Part shown: positions 37,080 to 50,500 of the stretch, piece by piece
Layout: each line of letters starts with the position of its first letter
Numbering within the stretch: position 1 is the stretch's first letter
Source: Prosapia bicincta
Lineage: Eukaryota > Arthropoda > Insecta > Hemiptera > Cercopidae
NCBI GenBank assembly: GCA_036971475.1
Contig: JBAIZL010000005.1
Coordinates: forward strand, 64,397,655 to 64,461,654
Length of the DNA: 64,000 nt
Direction of reading: 5' to 3'
Made by a program: the position numbers and the translations under genes
The notes under the pieces: model-generated
Told to the model about the DNA's origin: nothing
The model's input: the letters and a program-made list of their open reading frames with translations, nothing else
Database searches by the model: none

Positions 37080-40000
37080 GTTATTTATGATGTGTTTTTG
37101 CTCAAGGCTGTGTATAAATATTTTGAACAGGATGTTTAATCTACGGTATCCTATAGGGAAGACGTTTTGTTCTGTGTAGTGGGTTATTTAATATTATATG
37201 TGAAATAATTCTGGGATGTAATTAGTTCTGTTAGTGTTATTATTTCTTTGGTGATGTTAATTGGTGTGTTGTTCTCTAATAACACTTGTTTTAATGTCTC
37301 TCTAATTGGTATGTTGACGTACGGGTTGGTGATGTCGAATGAAGCCAGTACACTCACAGACTGGTGTGGGTTTTAAATGTGATGTAATTCTTATTATTTC
37401 TTTGGTGATGTTAATTGGTGTGTTGTTCTCTAATAACACTTGTTTTAATGTCTCTCTAATTGGTATGTTGACGTACGGGTTGGTGATGTCGAATGAAGCC
37501 AGTACACTCACAGACTGGTGTGGGTTTTAAATGTGATGTAATTCTTATTATTTCTTTGGTGATGTTAATTGGTGTGTTGTTCTCTAATAACACTTGTTTT
37601 AATGTCTCCCTAATTGGTATGTTGACGTACGGATTGGTGATGTCGAATGAAGCCAGTACACTCAAAGACGGGTGTAGGTTTTAAATGTGATGTAATTCTT
37701 ATTATTTCTTTGGTGATGTTGATTGGTGTGTTGTTCTCTAATAACACTTGTTTTAATGTCTCTCTAATTGGTATGTTGACGTACGGGTTGGTGATGTCAA
37801 ATGAAGCCAGTACACTCACAGACTGGTGTGGGTTTTAAATGTGATGTAATTCTTATTATTTCTTTGGTGATGTTGATTGGTGTGTTGTTCTCTAATAACA
37901 CTTGTTTTAATGTCTCTCTAATTGGTATGTTGACGTACGGGTTGGTGATGTCGAATGAAGCCAGTACACTCACAGACTGGTGTGGGTTTTAAATGTGATG
38001 TAATTCTTATTATTTCTTTGGTGATGTTAATTGGTGTGTTGTTCTCTAATAACACTTGTTTTAATGTCTCCCTAATTGGTATGTTGACGTACGGATTGGT
38101 GATGTCGAATGAAGCCAGTACACTCAAAGACGGGTGTAGGTTTTAAATGTGATGTAATTCTTATTATTTCTTTGGTGATGTTGATTGGTGTGTTGTTCTC
38201 TAATAACACTTGTTTTAATGTCTCTCTAATTGGTATGTTGACGTACGGGTTGGTGATGTCGAATGAAGCCGGTACACTCACAGACTGGTGTGGGTTTTAA
38301 ATGTGATGTAATTCTTATTATTTCTTTGGTGATGTTAATTGGTGTGTTGTTCTCTAATAACACTTGTTTCAATGTCTCTCTAATTGGTATGTTGACGTAC
38401 GGGTTGGTGTGTCGAATGAAGCCAGTACACTCACAGACTGGTGTGGGTTTTAAATGTGATGTAATTCTTATTATTTCTTTGGTGATGTTAATTGGTGTGT
38501 TGTTCTCTAATAACACTTGTTTTAATGTCTCTCTAATTGGTATGTTGACGTACGGGTTGGTGATGTCGAATGAAGCCAGTACACTCACAGACTGGTGTGG
38601 GTTTTAAATGTGATGTAATTCTTATTATTTCTTTGGTGATGTTAATTGGTGTGTTGTTCTCTAATAACACTTGTTTTAATGTCTCTCTAATTGGTATGTT
38701 GACGTACGGGTTGGTGTGTCGAATGAAGCCAGTACACTCACAGACTGGTGTGGGTTTTAAATGTGATGTAATTCTTATTATTTCTTTGGTGATGTTAATT
38801 GGTGTGTTGTTCTCTAATAACACTTGTTTTAATGTCTCTCTAATTGGTATGTTGACGTACGGGTTGGTGTGTCGAATGAAGCCAGTACACTCACAGACTG
38901 GTGTGGGTTTTAAATGTGATGTAATTCTTATTATTTCTTTGGTGATGTTAATTGGTGTGTTGTTCTCTAATAACACTTGTTTTAATGTCTCTCTAATTGG
39001 TATGTTGACGTACGGGTTGGTGTGTCGAATGAAGCCAGTACACTCACAGACTGGTGTGGGTTTTAAATGTGATGTAATTCTTATTATTTCTTTGGTGATG
39101 TTAATTGGTGTGTTGTTCTCTAATAACACTTGTTTTAATGTCTCTCTAATTGGTATGTTGACGTACGGGTTGGTGTGTCGAATGAAGCCAGTACACTCAC
39201 AGACTGGTGTGGGTTTTAAATGTGATGTAATTCTTATTATTTCTTTGGTGATGTTAATTGGTGTGTTGTTCTCTAATAACACTTGTTTTAATGTCTCTCT
39301 AATTGGTATGTTGACGTACGGGTTGGTGATGTCGAATGAAGCCAGTACACTCACAGACTGGTGTGGGTTTTAAATGTGATGTAATTCTTATTATTTCTTT
39401 GGTGATGTTAATTGGTGTGTTGTTCTCTAATAACACTTGTTTTAATGTCTCCCTAATTGGTATGTTGACGTACGGATTGGTGATGTCGAATGAAGCCAGT
39501 ACACTCAAAGACGGGTGTAGGTTTTAAATGTGATGTAATTCTTATTATTTCTTTGGTGATGTTGATTGGTGTGTTGTTCTCTAATAACACTTGTTTTAAT
39601 GTCTCTCTAATTGGTATGTTGACGTACGGGTTGGTGATGTCGAATGTAGCCGGTACACTCACAGACTGGTGTGGGTTTTAAATGTGATGTAATTCTTATT
39701 ATTTCTTTGGTGATGTTAATTGGTGTGTTGTTCTCTAATAACACTTGTTTTAATGTCTCTCTAATTGGTATGTTGACGTACGGGTTGGTGTGTCGAATGA
39801 AGCCAGTACACTCACAGACTGGTGTGGGTTTTAAATGTGATGTAATTCTTATTATTTCTTTGGTGATGTTGATTGGTGTGTTGTTCTCTAATAACACTTG
39901 TTTTAATGTCTCTGTAATTGGTATGTTGACGTACGGGTTGGTGATGTCAAATGAAGCCAGTACACTCACAGACTGGTGTGGGTTTTAAATGTGATGTAAT

Positions 40001-42180
40001 TCTTATTATTTCTTTGGTGATGTTGATTGGTGTGTTGTTCTCTAATAACACTTGTTTTAATGTCTCTCTAATTGGTATGTTGACGTACGGGTTGGTGATG
40101 TCGAATGAAGCCAGTACACTCACAGACTGGTGTGGGTTTTAAATGTGATGTAATTCTTATTATTTCTTTGGTGATGTTGATTGGTATGTTGTTCTCTAAT
40201 AACTTGTTTTAATGTCTCTCTAATTGGTATGTTGACGTACGGGTTGGTGATGTCAAATGAAGCCAGTACACTCACAGACTGGTGTGGGTTTTAAATGTGA
40301 TGTAATTCTTATTATTTCTTTGGTGATGTTGATTGGTGTGTTGTTCTCTAATAACACTTGTTTTAATGTCTCTCTAATTGGTATGTTGACGTACGGGTTG
40401 GTGATGTCAAATGAAGCCAGTACACTCACAGACTGGTGTGGGTTTTAAATGTGATGTAATTCTTATTATTTCTTTGGTGTAGTGATTGGTGTGTTGTTCT
40501 CTAATAACACTTGTTTTAATGTCTCTCTAATTGGTATGTTGACGTACGGGTTGGTGATGTCAAATGAAGCCAGTACACTCACAGACTGGTGTGGGTTTTA
40601 AATGTGATGTAATTCTTATTATTTCTTTGGTGATGTTGATTGGTGTGTTGTTCTCTAATAACACTTGTTTTAATGTCTCTCTAATTGGTATGTTGACGTA
40701 CGGGTTGGTGATGTCAAATGAAGCCAGTACACTCACAGACTGGTGTGGGTTTTAAATGTGATGTAATTCTTATTATTTCTTTGGTGATGTTGATTGGTGT
40801 GTTGTTCTCTAATAACACTTGTTTTAATGTCTCTCTAATTGGTATGTTGACGTACGGGTTGGTGATGTCGAATGAAGCCAGTACACTCACAGACTGGTGT
40901 GGGTTTTAAATGTGATGTAATTCTTATTATTTCTTTGGTGATGTTGATTGGTATGTTGTTCTCTAATAACTTGTTTTAATGTCTCTCTAATTGGTATGTT
41001 GACGTACGGGTTGGTGATGTCGAATGAAGCCAGTACACTCACAGACTGGTGTGGGTTTTAAATGTGATGTAATTATTATTATTTCTTTGGTGATGTTGAT
41101 TGGTATGTTGTTCTCTAATAACACTTGTTTTAATGTCTCTCTAATTGGTATGTTGACGTACGGGTTGGTGTGTCGAATGAAGCCAGTACACTCACAGACT
41201 GGTGTGGGTTTTAAATGTGATGTAATTATTATTATTTCTTTGGTGATGATGATTGGTGTGTTGTTCTCTAATAACACTTGTTTTAATGTCTCTCTAATTG
41301 GTATGTTGACGTACGGGTTGGTGTGTCGAATGAAGCCAGTACACTCACAGACTGGTGTGGGTTTTAAATGTGATGTAATTCTTATTACTTCTTTGGTGAT
41401 GTTGATTGGTGTGTTGTTCTCTAATAACACTTGTTTTAATGTCTCTCTAATTGGTATGTTGACGTACAGGTTGGTGGTGTCGAATGAAGCCGGTACACTC
41501 ACAGACTGGTGTGGGTTTTAAATGTGATGTAATTCTTATTATTTCTTTGGTGATGTTGATTGGTGTGTTGTTCTCTAATAACACTTGTTTTAATGTCTCT
41601 CTAATTGGTATGTTGACGTACGGGTTGGTGATGTCGAATGAAGCCGGTACACTCACAGACTGGTGTGGGTTTTAAATATGATGTAATTCTTATTATTTCT
41701 TTGGTGATGTTGATTGGTGTGTTGTTCTCTAATAACACTTGTTTTAATGTCTCTCTAATTGGTATTTTGACGTACAGGTTGGTGATGTCGAATGAAGCCA
41801 GTACACTCACAGACTGGTGTGGGTTTTAAATGTGATGTAATTCTTATTATTTCTTTGGTGATGTTGATTGGTGTGTTGTTCTCTAATAACACTTGTTTTA
41901 ATGTCTCTCTAATTGGTATTTTGACGTACAGGTTGGTGATGTCGAATGAAGCCAGTACACTCACAGACTGGTGTGGGTTTTAAATGTGATGTAATTCTTA
42001 TTATTTTTGCAGGTGTTTTAAGAGTTTATACGAATTTGAGGTGTTTTTGTGTTAATTGAGGGGCTTAAGGGTTTGTCTTTTTTGTGTACTTTAGGTAGGG
42101 CTTTGAGTATTGAGACTTGTGGTTTAGTTTGTGTAAGTTTATGTTTATGTAATTGTGTGTTTAGTTGATTATGTTTTTGT
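37080..42180 (-). pseudogene. Penelope-like reverse transcriptase remnant, internally amplified
   Basis: Read on the minus strand from right to left. First comes a fingers segment at about 42180-42010 (PQVSILKALPKVHKKDKPLS, then INTKTPQIRI). Then come 31 tandem copies of the motif A segment (LASFDITNPYVNIPIRETLK, with the catalytic Asp of FDxxxxYxNIP). The last copy runs into ITLTELITSQNYFTYN and, in another frame, TEQNVFPIGYRR near the motif B position (GLPMGSP-type) at about 37240-37080. The order LPKxHK, SFDxxxLYTNIP, QNYFxFN, PMG is that of Penelope-like RTs. It is broken by stops and frameshifts. Confidence 0.75.
37236..42006. repeat. RT-derived satellite array, 154-bp monomer (31 copies)
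   Basis: Thirty-one copies counted from the anchor GAATGAAGCCAGTACACTCA (first at 37336, last at 41943). Monomers are 154 bp. A 153-bp class lacks one base (GGTTGGTGTGTCG instead of GGTTGGTGATGTCG) and clusters at 38413-39179, with others near 39794, 41174 and 41327. Two 152-bp copies lack AC in TAATAACACTTG. The 153-bp class keeps frame across units, which produces the long false open frames on both strands. Confidence 0.97.
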
Positions 42181-43364
42181 TTAAAAATGTAATTTACTTT
42201 AGTTTATCTTAAAAAATATTTAGTCAAAATAACATAATATTTATCAAAATAATAAATTTATTTTATTTATTATATCAAAATAATAAAAAATTTAGTAAAA
42301 AAATTATTTGATTAATGTTTTGTGGTTTTTAGTCTTGTACTAGTTTCTATTATTTTCCTTTCAAAAATCGTTGATGATTTTAGTTTTTTTTTTAGCCCCA
42401 TATCGCAATATATTTTTATTGTTATCCAATCCTAAGAAATCTTCAAAGCTTCAACAGTCTACGACATCGGAAAATTGAGATGAATTCGATTGCAAAATTT
42501 GTACCGTACAAGAAAGCTAGCTAAGTATAATAACCGTTAAAAAAATACGTAAGCAAATGACTCTTAACATTTGATTAGAGTTTAAAAGAAAGACAGCAAG
42601 TTTTATTTAGAAACCAGGAGGGGGATGAAATGATTGAATTTGTGAATGAAAGTAAACGAAATAAGATACTAATCAATAACAAGGATTTTGAAAAATTTTA
42701 AACTGAGAAAAATTATTATTTGTAATAGATGGATTGTAGCTATACTGGGTTTTAAAACTGCTTTATGTGAACGGGTTGGGGCGAGCCATTGTCGGCTTTG
42801 TTATCTTGTTTGTCCACATATTTATTGAGAGAGGGCAATGTACATGGTTTTGTCATAATTACCCCTTAATAATGTTAAAGGTGGAATTATTAACAAATTA
42901 TTCTTGTGAACAATATTTGTATTTACAGCTACTACACAACCGTGCTTCTAATTTATATTTGGAATATGACGTAAATTCAGTTTAAAATACTTATATAAAT
43001 AAACCATACTTTTTTAAATATGTTTCTAAAACTGATTAAACAGAATAAAATAATTTTCCCCACATTATACAGATTATTTACATCATACAGGTTCGGGTTC
43101 GGAATACCACCTAAATTGTTCTTAAAATTTATAATAATGTATTTTAATTGTTACAATATAATTGTAAAATAATAAACAAAATTAGTTTAAGTAATTATAA
43201 AATTCAAAACTAAAATCGTCAGATGAATTTAGGCTATAATGTTTGTCAGGAATTTTGTTGTGCATTAAAGAAATTCACACACAGTTCATACCTTATCCAG
43301 TGCAGTGAAATTGTTAGTGGCAATTATTTATGCATTAATCATTACTTGAAATGTGTTCTAGAAC
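42007..43364 (+). other. Gene 3 intron 1, remaining 3' part
   Basis: Beyond the RT remnant (to ~42180) this is AT-rich intron. The open frame at 42767-42985 is not recognised. The acceptor is TGTTCTAG at 43361. Confidence 0.6.
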
Positions 43365-43515
43365 ATGGCACTGCGAGCGATAATACCACCCGATGAAGCT
43401 CAGACGAAACGTATCTTAGACGACGTCCACACCACAGAGGCGAAACTGGATAGTGACGTCGAGGCACTGAAGGAATGGTTGAAGCTACAGCCGCACTTGC
43501 CGCAAAATGTTTTAG
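43365..43515 (+). CDS. Gene 3 coding exon 1
   Basis: Begins with ATG after AG|AAC (exon proper from 43362). Donor TTTTAG|GTAGTT, a GT donor where gene 2 has GC. Encodes residues 1-50. Confidence 0.93.
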
Positions 43516-46500
43516 GTAGTTTTCAATCATTCATCTCTCCTGCGTTGTTGTTATATTTTGATGATGAAAGGTATACAATATTTAAGATTATACCCAATGA
43601 ATCTTTACAAAATATTTTTTTAAAAAATTTACAAAAAAATATTTTAAAAGTCTAACAATTTATGGGCGTCCACAACATATGTTCATCACACAAGCATACA
43701 CACACATAGTAGCACGCGCACACACAAAAGATGGAAGCACAAGAATGAAAACTCAAATTAGTTTTAAAACTCTTTTTTTAAAATGTCACATTTTTTCAGG
43801 TGACACGCACATAGCTTCCTTCATTATTGGCTGCAAAAGCTCGTTGGAGAAAACAAAAGTAAAGATCGACACATACTTGTCGAACAGATCAAGAATTCCA
43901 GAAATGTATGCCAACAGGGATTTCAAAAGTGAGGAGTTCTTAGAAGACGAGGCGGCAAGGTGGGTAGCAACCACTGTTTATATGGCATCGAATTAATCAC
44001 TATTATATGGTGATATGCAGGTCTTTTAATTTAGTAAAACTTAGATTAGATATAGAAAACTACTTTATTTGGGATACGGGGAAGGGTCTGTATGGCATCA
44101 CAAATACAGGTTCTTACACCTGAAGATGACCTGCTATCTATCGGGCTCAACACAATGGTTGCTATTGAAGAAGGATGTATGTCATAAGCAGGGTTAAGGG
44201 TCACTTCTGGGATCGGGAAGTGCGCCTATTCTTTTATTTAAACAATACAGCTCGTATATTGCAAGCTATTCAATGTTGCAAATATTAGTAGGCCTATTTT
44301 AAAAAAATAATAAAAAAAGGAAGTAGAAGCTAGGAAGAAAGTTTTTCTGTTACAAATAGTTAATAAACACTACTACAGATCCTGAAATATGTAAACGGTT
44401 ATCCCTGTACCTATAATAGTTGTGTTTATTGATTGGGAATGTATATATAGTTTTGTGCTTAACTTTTTTAAATAATTATTAACACTAAAGCATCACTCTT
44501 ATCAGATCTAAATGATATACCAACCAACCTATATTGTTTATTTTTTATATTTTTATTTTTAAATAGTTGTTTCTGTATATATTTTTATGCCGATAATTTT
44601 CTTCATTTGTAATTAGCATCTTAATCTAAAAAAGTATATTCAAATAACAATATATACAAAACAAAACCAACAAAAATGGGACTATTTTCAGTGTCAATGA
44701 TTTCGGACTTTGATGATAATATAAAATATTTCTACAGGTTAATATACAATATCTTCAACACCTTAAAACAAAATCGATCAAATTAAATTAATTAGACTAT
44801 ATTAAATTATTAAATAATTCAAATGTAATCAAGGAAAATAATATTTTTTATAAATTATAAAATATCATTTAAAAGATAAATTACTTTTAACAAACTGTAA
44901 CAAATGCAATTGTGATTTCAGCCACTCTATTATACTACCTAGTTTGACGCCAGAAGGCTATAGTGTGGGTCTGTCAAGACTCGTCGACCCTGATTCGGAT
45001 GCAATTAAATTTTCAACTTTTCTGAAACGTATACTGATAGGCGTAGACATAACTATGATGACAAGGTATCAAGGAGGCTTCTGTGCAATACTAGACTTCA
45101 AGGGATTCAATACCAAACTTCTCATGAAGGTGTCGCTACCTCTTTTGGGCAAGTTCTTAACTTGTCTTCAGGTAAAAGAATATAACCAATATACATGATA
45201 TACTCTCCTTTCGCAGCTCTTCCTCTTTACATTGTATAGCTGTTCACTCGTAAGCTAGCGCGCGATCGATCGATAGAAAACAAAACTCTTCCAAAAACAT
45301 TAGTTTTTGTAGTGCGCGTTGCATCGAAAGACATCTCTAGAAAGTTGCAGGCGTTGCAGTCGTTTAAAAAACTGATGTAAGTAAATTTGTTCAACACTTT
45401 ATGTAAATGATCTGGTTAATATGACAAATAAAATTTAATAATATTTCTTGAATTTTGTAGACCATTACGTTCGGTGAATTTTAATTAATCAATTTAACAA
45501 TAGTTTATATGATTATCCGAACTAAAATTTTATAAATTTGTGAACACTTATTGAGACTGAATGTTTTCGATCGCTATGTAGCGTCTTCATCAGTGTCTTC
45601 TGCTTGGAGTTGTTAGGTTAAGCGATGACGGTTTTAAAGGCAGGTTTTCCATAGTATCAAAGAGTATGTGTGATTTGTATTGGGTTTCTTCATTTAATAT
45701 GTTTGTGTAAAAGTATTATGTTAAAAACACCTTGTCGAATCTACATGATTGTAATATAAATATTGTATCCAATATTAGAATATCTGTGGAACAGTCTTTT
45801 GCTTCCTCTAACCCCCCCCCCCCGCCTTAGCTCGCCCTCGAGTGTACAATTCTCCAAGTACTGCTATTATTTACAAATTTCTCTTCACTTTAGATTAGTT
45901 ATTGATTATTGGCCTACTGTGCTCTAAATGCATCCCCATTGTAGCTTACATGTAATTTTGTAAGTAGGACGGTCAAATGTTTCCTTTTTAAAAACATATC
46001 CACTTCACGTAATCTATAATGTTGAACGGATGTAAAATCTAGTGACAGTGGCCGTTAAAATAGTCAAAAGTCTGTAATTAATATTAAATGAAACAGTAAA
46101 ATGGTGAATGTTTTTGGGCTCGAAGTGAGACACTAAGCACGCAAAAGGCTAGTAGCGCGCCACCTCTCATCCAGTGAACTGAAATCTCTCTTATTCCTAA
46201 TAGAGTATATCTAATGAACACTTGTTTGCCTTTATAGTCTACTTTTTTCAAATGTTTGTAAAAAAAAAGTTTTTATAGAATAATTTATTGACTGATTTTT
46301 TTAAATATAGACAAATTAAAAAAATTGTTTTTGTATATGACACCAATTATATTAAATATGCTACACTGTTGCTGAATATTATTTCTTCTGCTTAGGATGG
46401 TAACCCTGTCAGGATAAAGGGCATATTCCTACTCAACGTGCCTTCACTTGCTCAACGTATAATCAACTTTGTGAAAATGATGACGAGCGAGAACCTGCGT

Positions 46501-47499
46501 AAGAAGGTAATTTGATAACACTACTTGCTAATCTAACTATAACAAAATTAGTTTTTTCAATTTTTTCTCGGGAATTATCAGAGGGTGTAAAATTTATTAA
46601 AATAACTATATTTAAATAAGAGAATTAAAAACAATATAAAAAAATTCTTAATTAAGTTCCTACTGAGGTCATTATATTGAGTGATAACCATGATAACAGT
46701 TTAAGGTAAGTACAATTCATATACATCTTTTAGAACAGATGTCTAGGTATTAGGAAGTTACGCAGTGCCAAAGCGAGATAGATTTCGAACATGATCATTC
46801 TCAGTTCGAAACTGGCTGGACCCCACATATTTTTTAATCTAATTATTGAATAAATATTTGAAAAAGTTTTTATTAACTCAATTGTCATTTACTATAGGTT
46901 TAAAACATTTATTTGAACTTGATTGGATGAATAAAACAGTATTTAATTAACAATTGAAAATGTGTAAAAGATATATTATAGGAGAGTGTGAGCTGATAGA
47001 AGGAATTCAATAACTGCACGTTATCTTATTTCTAATATTCACTCTCTAATACAACTGGATATATACCTGTCTAACCTGAATGTAGAACAGGCCAGTGAGC
47101 AATATTTTTTTCAAACTGCCAGAAGAACCAAGGGTACGGACTTCCTGGGTCACACCTTCCCACTTATTTTCCTTCCCTCTATTCTAATAAGGGATACATA
47201 CCACCCTTCAGGAGTTCATACTTCAGTTACATTACCCTTCACACGTGATTCTATGATCAGTCACTACACCCCACACGAAGTTTAATGTCTATCTGTTATA
47301 CCAGTTCCTTTCCCTATCCATCTTAGCTGTCAAATGGTAAATCGAATTAGCGTAATTAAGGGAAAAACGTTAAAATTAACGGAATTTAAAATTACGTTTC
47401 TTGTACGTACGCGGAAGATCATATATTACTACTTGTTTCTCTTTAATAGCTTCAATCTATACTATTACATAAATATATAATGGTGTGTGTGTTTATGTG

Positions 47500-47560
<61 letters not shown>

Positions 47561-50500
47561 TGTGTGTGTCTGTGTGTGTGTGTTACTGGATCACTACCGG
47601 ACCCATTGAGCTGAAATTTTACATGGACATTTTTATGGTCCCTGGTTAACACACAGCCCTATTTTTACTTAGAAATTCCATCAGGGCACCGCCCCATTGG
47701 CCTCAAAAACTCCCTTAACGCTCAATTATCTATACTCCATTATATACTTGGCTTAATCAGCTGATAATCACCTGTAAAAGTCACTTTTAAACATATTCAA
47801 ACAGCTGATAGTAATTGTTTGTTGTTATTCATCTTTCAAGGTAGTTTAAGTTCATATTTTTCTAAAGTTGTTAGTTTTTTTACTTTGTTTTAATGTGTGG
47901 AGTATGTTTAAATCACACACACGGACATACATACTAATTTAAACATACTCCACACATTAAAACAAAATAAAAAACTAATAACTTTCGAAAAATACGAGAT
48001 ATACAAACATTACGCAACAGATTAAAAAAAAACATATTAAATGACCACACACTTTGAAGCCAACACCCTTTTCCATTACATAGCGCTCAACCAAAATAAC
48101 TCACCCCATCCACAGTCATAAATCCATCCCAACATCCTTTGTACCTAACGCGATACCGCCAGTAGAGGCTTTGCCATGTAAAAGGAAGGATTGTTTCGAA
48201 ACGCGTCAGAAAGTAAGCCCTAAGTATTCACTTAGTTAAGTATTTTTTCATTATAGTTAAATCAGTGAATTCAAGATGATTACATCAAGAAAATTTATAT
48301 ATGTTTATTGATGTGTATTGCCAAGTTATATGAACGTATCCTTACAGATCCACATTGATTCCGACGACTACACAAACCTGTACAAACACATACCGAAGGA
48401 AATGCTACCGAACGAGTACGGAGGCGAAGCTGGTACTTGTGAAGATATACATCGTAAGTAGATGTTCTTGAAAAATTGATTTCTTAAGAAATATTCAGAA
48501 CAAAAGATACCTTAATTATGGTTTTGTTTAATGATACTTTAAAAAGTTAAAAATTATATCTCTTATAATCTCATCAATTTCGGAAATGATCCAAAAAATA
48601 TTCAATCCAAAAGCGACAGTTGAGCGGATGTCCATAGATGCAAACATTTATCTGAATAGAAAAACCAGGAGATAAAGTTTAGGTCTTGATATATTTTCAC
48701 GTTCTCAACAATTATATCCATCAGTAGATATGCCGCCTTCACAAATACGACGGGATTTTGTTTAAATATCACTGACCGACAAAAAAATGTTCCTTACCGA
48801 ATTGAGCCATTTCTGACTAAGTTTGGATCAAGAAAAACGGGCATGGTAATGAAAGTTTTATTTTTAGCTACCGTTACAATACATAATACTTAAATAAGTA
48901 ATGGGCAGTTTCTAATTTGTCAAAGTAAAATGACCAAACAAACTGCCACCACTATAATTATTGCTGTACACTATTACGCTCAATATTGTCTGTATTATTA
49001 AATAAATGTGAATTTCGTTCATAAAATAAGAATTTCTTCCACTAGATCAAGCGTTGACTTCATGGGAGCATATTGCTTCCGAAAAAAGGAAGCAGGTGTC
49101 TTGACAGTTCCTGTACTCAGCGGCCTTGACACCTGTTTGCAGGAGATGAAATTGTTGAAGTCTGAATACCAAAAGGTCGGCTTTTTCTCTTGGCAAGTGA
49201 AGTTCTCGAATTAGGTAAATCAATTCGCCCTGGTTTAACCTTTGAAACTCCCCTAAGACATCTACAACACGTGGGTCATGAGAAGAATCAGTTTTGAGAT
49301 GATTTTCTTCATGTTCACTTTTAGAATCACTTTCCTCAATATTGCAATTTTACGGGAAATTCACCCGGAACTGGTAAAATGTTGGAAGGCGGAACAGGTC
49401 GAATGACCGATGGAAGATTTATGTACTCTGTCGGTTATTCTTTATCATCGACCAGCCACTTGTGACAGGTGTAGTCACAAGTACAAATAGTAGTGACTGA
49501 ATGATCGCCAAACAATAGTCACTGCTCGTTTCTTTCCTTTTAACCACGCACTCAGAATCACTGAATAGGAATTGCATCAAACATGAGGTGCCCGTGGCTT
49601 ATCACTTACATTTACACCAAAAAAATGGTGATAAGCCGTTTTTATCAGTGGGCTAAAATTCGGTTTCTGGGCACTAATTGTCGTTCCACCACAAATGTAA
49701 CAAAACTTGTCCACTCCATTCATACATTTATGTCCCATTCTCTTTTCACAATAACAAGGCTGGAAAAGAGCTAAAATATAAGTACACATCGGCACTGCTA
49801 GCTAATACTAACTAAATGTCGTTCCACCACAAATGTAACAAAACTTGTCCACTCCATTCATACATTTATGTTCCATTCTCTTTTCACAATAACAAGGCTG
49901 GAAAAGAGCTAAAATATAAGTACACATCAGCACTGCTAGCTAATACTAACTAAATGTCGTTCCACCACAAATGTAACAAAACTTGTCCACTCCATTCATA
50001 CATTTATGTTCCATTCTCTTTTCACAATAACAAGGCTGGAAAAGAGCTAAAATATAAGTACACATCGGCACTGCTAGCTAATACTAACTAAATGATTATA
50101 TGAATCACAACTTCTAATATGGCTCACTGTATTTCATCACTCTACCAATGCAGCCAATCTGCAAGCACTAAATTTCCCGCCAACAAAATATAATATTTGA
50201 ACTGTCACTATGACTGTATGTCGTAAACTAGAGATAACAGTTGTTATTGTTATATTCGTGTTCAGCAGACAACAGTGCATTAATATCAATTAATCTTGAG
50301 CCCGAAACATTTTTTGTTGGTCAGTGTATTTAGCCTCACTGCAACGTGAACCGTCTAAAGTTTTACAAACATCATAGCCTACAGCCTAGATGCCTTTGCA
50401 GGTAAGCACATTACATTCGTTGTAGACCACCTCAGTGAATGGTGCCAAGGTCTAACGGGATGGGTTTATGCCCACTCAGGGCTAAATCCCAAGTCTGAGG

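Larger units (their letters stand above)
45172..46395 (+). other. Gene 3 intron with Penelope-like insert
   Basis: Contains the inverted Penelope-like 3' end, a C-run at about 45812-45824 and otherwise AT-rich sequence. Confidence 0.6.
48770..50326. mobile_element. CACTA-like (EnSpm) element with TAT target duplication (1,557 bp)
   Basis: The left end starts CACTGACCGACAAAAAAATG; the right end, complemented, starts CACTGACCAACAAAAAATGT. Both are flanked by TAT (48767-48769, 50327-50329), a 3-bp duplication. CACT ends with a 3-bp duplication fit the EnSpm/CACTA superfamily. No transposase is present. The interior carries a decayed gene on the minus strand and a 138-bp triplication. It lies in the last intron of gene 3. 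Confidence 0.7.

Noticed and set aside
37236..42006. Repeated 63-273 residue open frames on both strands as real genes
   Set aside because: They are satellite monomers. The minus frame is a relic of a reverse transcriptase motif and the plus frame is its shadow.
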